A stretch of DNA of 64,000 bases, taken from NCBI RefSeq assembly GCF_022539315.1, contig NC_066321.1:6325324-6389323 (forward strand), written 5' to 3'. The notes under the pieces are model-generated. The model saw only the letters and a program-made list of their open reading frames with translations. It was not told the origin of the DNA and did not search any database. Shown in pieces: positions 55,401 to 64,000 of this stretch (positions are counted from its first letter, which is position 1; each line of letters begins with the position of its first letter). Source of the stretch: Serinus canaria (lineage: Eukaryota > Chordata > Aves > Passeriformes > Fringillidae). Position numbers and translations under genes: made by a program.

Positions 55401-58400
55401 TGTTTGGAAGTGATGCTGGAGGAACTGGGAAGCAATTCAAATAGAACAAAAAATGCATTGTCAGTAAGTGAATCTAGAATATAATTCAGGAAAGGAGCTA
55501 TGTGGGGTGAAAAAGAAAAAAGGAATACTTAAGAACAGAAAAAAAAAGAAAGGTGGAAATATAAGAATTTACCTGGGTTTAAATGTGGACTTGTAGCAGC
55601 AGGAATAGAGAAGAAAATGCAGATTTTAGAAATGAAGGGCACAATCTGTTAGAATGGAAGAGGAGAACCAAGAGAGATAAAGATTACAAGTGTGGGTAGT
55701 AGGTTGTCAGCTGTGATAGAGGGAGGGGAAAGGGGAAATGATTTGGTGTTAGCTGTTCAGGGAAGGTTTGCAGTGTGGGAATCCATGATGAGAAGTTGGT
55801 ATTTAACCACAGCACCCAGGAGAGGACAAAGGGGAGGGAGCAGTTCTGAGTGTGAGACAAATCACTTTAATGAGAGTAAATAGAAATAAGGCCGTAAATG
55901 AGTCATACTCTGACTGATTTAATGCAAGTTGGAAGGAGAGGAAGAACATAGGCACAAGGGAAAAGTGCCCCAGATCACCAGGGAATGCAGAGTTTATTGG
56001 GAAAGTAGTGATAAGTATCTCCATTTCATTGAAAGCCAGTAGACTGCACACTAAGGAAGGTTTCTACTACTGTTCACAGGTATTTCAGTCATGCCAGTTA
56101 ACAGCAAGGTTAACATTTGCAGCCTCGATTATCAGGAGCTGAAAATAGTTGAAGTTATTCTGTCTTCTTGCACTGAGTCAGCTGCTGAACCCATTTGTCT
56201 ATGAAGCCAGTGACTAAATAGATGAGGAGTTTTCACTGTCAGTGTTGGGTGTCTTCTTGGCTGGAAGTTTTTCTAACCTAACAGTTCCATTAATATATTC
56301 TAAAAACCTATTGAAGTGTCTGAGCTTCACCTTCAACTTGACCACTTTGTTATGTGTTATTCCATACATCTTTGCCAAAGCTAAAATACCAGAACACATG
56401 GTCTGAGAGCTTTCAAATACTAATAAAACATTTTAGGTGGGTTTTTCAGTCACATGTAGAGGAATGTTGGAGAAAAGCATAAGATGCAACAATGATTCTC
56501 CTCTACACTCCTTTTCAGAATCATTAACAATGCAGATGTGGCAATTTAGTGCATCTTATGTTAAATCAAAGGTTGGGGTTTTATTACTTAAGGTTTTTTT
56601 AAATACCTAGTGTAGTTCAGGAGCAAGGGTAAGATATATCTTACATCTTCTGGAGCATTATTTTTGCTGCAACACCCTTGATTATTGTTGCAAGGGAGTC
56701 AGCTCTCTTTGTTCTAGTTTTAGGACTGCGTGCTGTGATTACTGACACACAAATGTAATGGCTGCTTGCGCAGTTTTATATAAAAATGTTCTAAGTTCAG
56801 ATTCCTTAAATAACCCTTGGTTGAGATGTTAGTGCTGAAGTGTTGGCTTGTGAGTAGGAGGTAAATTATATGTTGTAGTGTTATATAAAACTGACTCACA
56901 TGAGTAGGTGAGAATCCCAAGAATATCAGGACACCCACACCAGTGAAAGAAAGACTCAAGCTTCCTCTGTACAACATGTTCCAAAGCCTGCATTAACAAA
57001 AAACTGCTTTAATTTGCTTGAGTAGTAACAAAATTTTTCAGTGTTTTAAAAAATGAAGTGCTGCAGCTTTGACTGTTTGCCTTGGAAAATGCATTTAGAA
57101 GGGAAGGAGTTTGTTCTGAAAAAGCTACCTGCAGTTCATAGTGGTTTTTCCTGGATAAGTAGCCGCTGACAATCAATCAAGAAGTTAAATTATCCTTACA
57201 AGCAAGCAACAGATTTATTGGATTGCTGTACCCCTTTAGTTTTTAGTCTACCATGTAAGAAAGCACAACTCTCTAGAGAAGATATTATCGAAATATTTCT
57301 ATAGTTATAAGAAAACTCTAACGCCAGCTGTGTGACTTGGTAGGATCCTTGGTTGTAGAGACCTTGATTCCAGTGTGTTGTTAATCAATATTCCTCCAAG
57401 AGCGAGGTTCAAAATGAGATTCTTTCTACTTACAAAAATACCTTACTGCAGTGGCCATAACTGATAGAAGAAACTTTAGCTGTATTGTTTGCATGGTTAA
57501 TAGTGCTGACATTTCAAAAGGGGTGACCCAAATAGAACCCAGACGCGCAGAAATAGAAATTATTTTCATTTAAATGTTTGTTCTTCCCTGAAACTCATTT
57601 TATAAAACTGTGTTAGCATTAACCTTCTGATGCAGACTATTTTTGTATGGCTCCATGGCATATGCCACATGAGCTTAGCCTCAGTTTCCTTCTGTTTCTC
57701 CAATGAACTCATCTGCATAAAATTTTAAAGATCTGCTTGTCCTTCTGCTTTGCGAAGCTGATTCCAATCTTCTTGACATCAACACAACCAGGAACTCTTT
57801 CTGCGTTTTTTGAGGTTTGAAAAATTATTCTTTCTGTTCTTTTAGAGGCAGAGCTTTCCTGATAGAGCTTTCAGAGGGCTCTGTCAGGAGTTTTGGGTTT
57901 CTTTCTTAGCTCCTTCACCTGTTTTTTTGCTTGCTTCAGGTTTCTCTCCAAGGTTTGCTGTAGTTAGAATGTACAAATGCACCTTTGCCTGGTGCTTGGT
58001 ACCTTTACAAGGTGTCAAGTACCAACCAAGCCTATTCTGATACTGCTGAAACTCTGGTTCTGGGGTTCTGAGTCATCCAGCTTTGGGTGGTCCCTTCACC
58101 TATGGATTCTCTACATCCAGAAGAAAGCTGGGGTTTGTGTACAGCCTCAGGTGCTTGCATTTGTTCTCTTCAGGGAACAGCAGTAAGGTTTTGGACCTGT
58201 GTACACCTGAGGTGCACCAGCACAGCAGACCTTACTCTCTGCAGGCATGTTCACTCACCAGGGTACATCATCTTTGTGTTTACTTGATGAAAGAAAAATG
58301 TAGTTTTATTTTCAGGCTAATACACCTCAAAATGCTGTTGCAGTCTAATGGAGGTCCAAATGGTGTTTCCCTTCTACTTGTGAAAGATCCTACTGTGTCT

Positions 58401-61400
58401 GGAGGCCATTGCTAACCCTACATTGCAAAAGGGTTATGAATAGTAGCAAGGTTGTAGCAGCATGTGCAGTGCATCCCAATGAGATTCTGCTGCTTTCTGC
58501 TAGGAAAAAAATAGATTTCCTTGATGAATGGACAGAGATTTAAACACAAGCCACAGGATTCGCTCTGAAGAAGGGAAACATTTAAAGATTAAATGCAAAA
58601 GAATCTGAAAGAATTTGCCATTGACTGGTGCTTTTTGCATGGTTGGACTTTGCTGCTGAGAGCAAGTGCAACTGAGACATCTCAAATTCCTTTTTTCCAT
58701 GCTTTTCTGAAACTTTTGACCATGTGGGCTGAGCTTTTAACAGGATATGAATCTGCGTATCATAGCTCTGATTTATATTCTTGGATAGAGCTATTATTAA
58801 GGTGTCATATGAACAGATGGGACATGAATGATGGAGCTCAGATTGGGTAACTACCAGTTGAGAGGAAATGACTAATTGAACTTCAGAGAACAAGAAGTCT
58901 GTCTTCTTGCAGTCAAAATATGTGAAACAAAAATACATATTTGTCCCTTCAATGTAGCTGAAGATCTGTTTCTTCTGCTTTTGACAGCATGGAACCTTTA
59001 TGTCCATGTTGGCAGCTTGTCTGACTGCAGTATGTAGAACATACTGAAGTTTGTTTTAAATAGAGGCTGCATATTTTTAAGATTATGTAAAGTATTGATT
59101 TTAGCAGCTTAGTGCAACTAGCTATTAGATATCTTGTAAGTTCTGTGTGATGTGGGCTATAAAGATGGGAAAGTTCTTTACACTTCAAATCTAATTGTTG
59201 TGACTATAAACTGGTGACATTTCATGATTTTCCTCCCCTCTATAAAGTGTTTTTCATTGCCCCAGAATCCAAAGAAAATAATTTGGATTTCTTATGTTTT
59301 GTAACTACATTAGGCAGACATCTTTAGAGTTCTTACATTAAAACTGTGAAAGCTGCACAGATGAATGCTTTAAAATGCATTATGTCATAAAATAAATGGA
59401 ATATCCTCCATTTCCACTTCCATTAACTCCTACCTGTATCATAAACTCAATCTTGTGTACCATGTTAAAATTTTGTCAAGTGTAAGTGTCAATAATGTTA
59501 ATTAGTTGGCATAAATTAGCAATTTAAAAACCATAGCACTTCAGGAATTTGAGTCTGAGCAGTGTGGATCCAAGCAGTGATTCATGTCACTAACTGTATA
59601 ATCACAGGGGACTTTACACATTCAGATGACTCTAACTGGAGCTTTAAAACCAATTTAGTGCACTTGATTGATTTCAATCTGTGATGTGTCTGGTCAAATT
59701 TTAAATGCTGAAAAATGGGTGGATTGCAAACACAGGAAGAAAATCCCAACTACTTATGACAAACCAATTTCATCATTGGGCAGGAGAAGAGAGTGAATAC
59801 TTACTAGCAAAATATCACCAGAAATACCCAGCTTTAAGCATAGGGGTGTTTCTGTGGCTCTGTTTCTATTGGTACTGCAGAAATGAGGAAGATAAAATTA
59901 TGTTGATCACTTGTAAGCTCTGTTTGCAGAGTTATTATGGTAAGTTATTATTGTTACTATTATGATGGCAGCTACTTTCATTTAGCAGCAACAAAATGAT
60001 GAGTTTCTATAAATATTTTAAAGTCATCAACTTTGTTGCTGCTACATAAGAAATTTAACTTAAGGTCATAATCAGTGGAAGTTAATAGACATGAAAACAG
60101 AAGATACTCTATAGCAGCAAAGATTTTATGAGTACATCCTGAAAATGAGTGCAAAAAGAAAAGCAGAACCATTTCTTATTTGTCATCAGATAAAGTCATC
60201 ATTGTTTAGGTGGCTACATTTCACTCTGATGAAGAAATCTAGCTTTATGGAAAACGTGTTCCTGTGGTTGGCATACTTTTAAAGTGGGTAGTTTTTTATT
60301 TGTTATTCAGTTTCTGATTGTCAGAGTAATTTGTAAATCACTCTGACATTCTTCATTTTTGCTTGTTATCCTCAAGGGAGGAAGGAGCATCCAAATAGTT
60401 CACCTATGCCAAAGAGTAGTGCAATAGGATCTTACCTAATCTCACATTTTCTTATTGTCTGAACTGGCATAGTTAACATTTCACTATTTATGCAATTCTA
60501 CTAAAATTTAAGTTGATTTGCTGAGAAATACAGTATTTGCAGCAGAAGTTGGCAAGGCATACTTGTATTCCTGTCCTCTTTACCACATTTTCTTGCTACC
60601 AGATGCAGCTTGGGTATTGCTATATTTGTACTTCAGCTCTGATATTTCTGTCATAAATAATCTTTATTGTTGAAGAAGGTCTGTGGTTTATTCTTGAGCT
60701 GTCTCTGCTCTGTAGCTCTTAGTTGTAGTCTTACTCATTTGCTGCATTTGTGTAAGGAGTACTACTGCAACAGTAGGTTATTGTGCATTCCAATTGATTT
60801 CAGGCCTCAAACTGTTTTTTAAAAACATGATTAATGTACTGAAAGCAGTTGGCCTCAAAGAATGCAAAAAAGAAAGACTTGTTTTGTAAACTTCACTTCA
60901 GGCAATTAACCATGAGTATGAATGGTAAAAAAAAAAAACAGTCTTTGAGCAAAAACTGACATTATTTTAAAATTAGAATTGTGTGTTAGTTGTCTGCAAG
61001 TAAATGCCTTTGCCCAGCTGCAAATCACAGACATTAAGGCCCCACAATCATGAGTTGCCACTAAAAATAATTGTCTTCCTGCCATTTTATTCCTTTGTAA
61101 ATCTGTGCAGACTTGGGGGCTTTGTTTTGTTATATTTTCTTCCTATGTTTTCTTCACTCCATCCCTAACAGCTGGGGAGGGGAAGTTGCAAAGCAATTGC
61201 AAATAGATAGTTTGTTTCTTATAAAAATGAAGTTGTATAAGAATTACTTTAGTAATACCTCAGTTGAAAGAAACTGCAGAAGTTAGTAGACACTGGAATT
61301 TATACTGGCAGGCAGTGAGCAAACAGCATTATACTGTGGTTCTGAGAATATCAAACATTTTATTTTTTTTGGCCAGCTGCACTAACTTCAGAGTAGCTAC

Positions 61401-62256
61401 CACTAAAAAAGCAGTTCTGTATTACTTGGAAAGATTTTTCTGGATCAAAATACAGAATGTTTATATCTTGTTGTGTTAAGTTTTGTTAAAGACATCAAGA
61501 CCTGGAAGATCTTTCCCATTTTTTCCTGGAAGGAGCACAATATTTGAGTTACATGGTGCAATGGGTACATGTAGAATCCCAGAATGGTAAAAATACCTTT
61601 AAGAAATTCATGTCAAAGATGGTATTTAATGTTTACAAAATGTAAATATGCTGAACAGAATTTAATATTTATAACTGGAGACTCGGAGTTGTCATTGTCT
61701 TTACACAGTCAATGGCATTGCCAAGTGACTCCAAATGGGCAAAAAATCAAATTCATATTCTAATACTTTAGCTAGTACAATTGGTGGGGGAGAGTGAGTG
61801 TCTGCTTCTATTTCAAAACAAATGTGACAGCTCAGGAAAGCACATTTTTAAAATCAATCTGAAGTACAAATAATCCTTAATCATGAAGCACAAAAGCATT
61901 GCTGTTTCTGAAAGACAAAAGAAAATTGAAGATATACTTGCCTTGGAAGTGTCTCTTATGATTACTATGAATCTATCCCTGGACTAAGCAGAAATTCAGT
62001 TTTGCAATTGCAAGTTCTGCAGTAATGCCAGCAAACTGAATAAATATTTTTAGAATAATTGTTGTACTTATTTTCAGTTCATACCAAATTCACTTTTTGT
62101 AGGTGATATCTGGAGAAATGAAGTCACCTTTTTTCCCTTCATTGGTTCTGTAATTCCAGAATTTTAATTTATAGTAAACAATTTGTAAGTATTGGTTTAT
62201 GTATTATATTTTGTATTGATTTCTGCTTTTCCTCCCCTTTTTTGTTTCTTATTTAG
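49420..62256 (+). other. ZRANB3: ZRANB3 intron 2
   Basis: Intron of about 12.8 kb. It is AT-rich and T-rich on the sense strand and contains a 24-bp two-copy tandem repeat at 52605-52650 and T-rich runs near 54729-54746. It also has a purine-rich region at about 55.3-55.9 kb, a short imperfect hairpin at 57858-57888, and an A-run near 60927-60938. Open frames such as those at 58083-58415 and 58582-59007 show no family features. No CR1 copy with clear ends was seen. Confidence 0.75.
52605..52650. repeat. Two-copy tandem repeat (~24-bp unit)
   Basis: AAAATATGGGTAAAATATCCA occurs twice, joined by GGGT. The internal GGGTAAAATATCC is also repetitive. Intronic. Confidence 0.8.
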
Positions 62257-62275
62257 GTGTATGATTGCTGATGAG
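62257..62275 (+). CDS. ZRANB3: ZRANB3 19-nt microexon (CMIADE)
   Basis: A 19-nt exon: one G completing the Arg codon (AG|G), then TGT ATG ATT GCT GAT GAG, giving R-C-M-I-A-D-E. This continues FALQRSGR exactly as in ZRANB3 (human RCMVADEMGLGKT, as I recall it). The acceptor is a long pyrimidine tract ending ATTTAG and the donor is GAG|GTAAGT, nearly perfect. The exon carries the first residues of helicase motif I; the Walker A lysine (GLGKT) must be on the next exon, outside the window. Skipping it would shift the frame, so it should be constitutive for active protein. The tiny size alone would be weak evidence, but phase, peptide and both splice sites agree. Confidence 0.92.
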
Positions 62276-64000
62276 GTAAGTGAAGTTCCTGTTCTTCTAA
62301 CACTGTCTTTTCTGGTGTTAATGCACTTTGTGCAGATGTGACATTTTTTGTTTGAGAGGTGTGGGCAGAAAGGCTGATTTGTGTGATAGTCAGCAAATAT
62401 CCTGAAAATACCTAAGTGAGGGAAAAATTGAAACCTGACATAAGTTTAGAAGAATCCTTGAGAAAACTTAAAAGGTTACTTTTAATTGTAGGTTAAATCT
62501 CCTGTACTGTTACATTTTAAAAACACTGACTCAGTTGATTTTTTTAAAAGTGCTTTATAATTGCATAGTGAGCTATTTTTAGTGCATTATTAGACATTCC
62601 TGGCCCAAAGAGATTTTTAACAGATATGGTTTCCAAAGATGAATTTTTTAAAGTGCTCTAATCAAGTAGTAATAGCAAAATTTGTTGTGTCCATGTTGTT
62701 AAAAAATATATGTTGTATTCCATATCAAGGAAATCTGAGTCCAACATTTCTTCCCCCAGATAAAACATTTTTCTAATAATATTCTTGAAGTATTGCCAGT
62801 ATAAAACCTTTCTGAAAAAGAGAATTGCTGTAGTCTCACAATTCTAATTTGGGTTTTCTTGACACACTAGGAGGGAGAGGGAGATGGATTATTGGGATTT
62901 AAGCATCTCCTCATACTATAAAAATCTCATTACATCTGGAGATAAACTATCCTGGCATAGAATGCAAAATATCTGGGAGCTGTGGAGAATACAAAAGTAT
63001 TCAGGGGAAGAGAAAAGGGAAGCTTGGGAAAAATCAAAATATCAGCAGTAGGCTTTTTTTTTATTAAAACAGTTTATTTCCTTCTTTGAACTAGAAAATG
63101 AGCTGTGCATAATTATGTTAGCAATAAAAAGTCCTAGAAGATACATTGATTCCAAAATAAAAGTTGTATATTTTATAATGACAATAGGTGTGGCACTGGA
63201 GGAAGTATTGTGCACTAGTGTGTATCCTGTGCTTTTTGTCCTATCTCTAAATAAGAAAATATTGCTAAAATTAAATATCAGTATTGTGAGCTTTTATGTA
63301 AAAAGAAATGGAGGAAAACTCAAGGTCAGAGAATTACTGTACATATCCCTGGGCTGTGTAACTATGTAAGGATTAAAATAAGATAAACCCAGTATTTTTT
63401 GAAAGGTGATCTATACATATGTTTCCATTTCTTCTCACAGTGGGGACAGACAAAATGTTTCCCCTAAAATTTCAGTGTCATCCATTTCCATGCTGGAGAA
63501 AGATGGGTTTATATTAAAACCCAAGACCATAATATTTTCTCCAGTTTTTCTAGTCTCTCACATTGTTGCCTACCTGCTGGTCTGCTCTGTGGGATCTGCA
63601 TCCAGCCCTGGGTGTGCTGATGATAAAGCCTTGCTTTTATTCCATATTCATTTCAACCCAGTGCCTGGATTATCACCAGGGCCTGCACAGCCTGAGTTAG
63701 GGACACAGCCATGGCAGCAAACTAAAAATGAATCTTATTTTGTTGGGTTTTGGGGTTTTTTTTAACTTGGAGTTATTTTCAGATGACCTAAGAACCACCG
63801 GTGACACAAGGGGAACTTGCAGGAAAATTTTAATGAAAACTTGGCAGTTTTGACTGAAAACTGAGTATCACAGTAGCTTTCCTATTATTTTCTTTCTATT
63901 AATAGTAGAAAAATTAATTGTTTTCTTTTGTACTTGGGAAAGCTCTTCATTACATCATTAAGTCACTTTTAGACTGAATACTGGAGGTGTAAGTTGTTTT
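62276..64000 (+). other. ZRANB3: ZRANB3 intron 3 (partial, runs off right edge)
   Basis: I looked for the next expected exon, starting MGLGKT, and did not see it. It must lie beyond base 64000. The open frames at 63115-63369 and 63406-63765 show no recognisable domain and sit in AT-rich intronic sequence. Confidence 0.75.

Noticed and set aside
63406..63765. 119-codon plus-strand frame in ZRANB3 intron 3
   Set aside because: It does not resemble ZRANB3 or any other family, and no matching splice acceptor or donor phase was found.

Overview
This is intron-rich vertebrate nuclear DNA, most likely from a bird. Interspersed 3' ends of CR1 LINEs with the avian-type tail (ATTCTATGATTCT-like) are the only clear transposons, introns are short to moderate, and the two genes lie in the vertebrate R3HDM1-ZRANB3 order. 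I cannot name the species from the sequence alone.

Layout. Two genes lie head to head around one CpG island (about 43.83-45.10 kb). Leftward on the minus strand is the 5' part of R3HDM1 (R3H-domain RNA-binding protein). It has a candidate non-coding first exon at the island, a candidate 5'UTR exon at 15.4-15.6 kb, and four coding exons at 14.5, 7.1, 6.6 and 1.3 kb. Together they encode about the first 139 residues, with consistent phases. The R3H and SUZ domains lie beyond base 1. Rightward on the plus strand is the start of ZRANB3 (SNF2-family annealing helicase/translocase). It has a poorly defined non-coding first exon, the ATG exon at 49.27-49.42 kb, and a 19-nt microexon at 62.26 kb that ends inside helicase motif I. 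The rest of the gene lies beyond base 64000.

Regulation. The shared island is TATA-less as far as I can see. It has three CCAAT boxes, a ZNF143/SBS-like site and a CRE-half/ETS-like cluster, as expected for a bidirectional housekeeping promoter. A second, small CpG-dense patch at 25.38-25.57 kb inside R3HDM1 is followed on the minus strand by a near-consensus splice donor, so it may be an alternative R3HDM1 promoter and first exon.

Everything else is intron: two clear CR1 copies (33.6-34.0 and 45.4-45.9 kb), one old degraded CR1-like copy (36.7-37.1 kb), a few simple repeats, small tandem duplications and some hairpins. I found no rRNA, tRNA, CRISPR, bacterial or viral gene, and no convincing new protein-coding gene. 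The most interesting leads are the ZRANB3 microexon, a possible uORF overlapping the R3HDM1 start codon, the intronic CpG island, and a 16-bp hairpin at 46.3 kb. The two genes are neighbours by promoter, and nothing in the sequence suggests a functional link.
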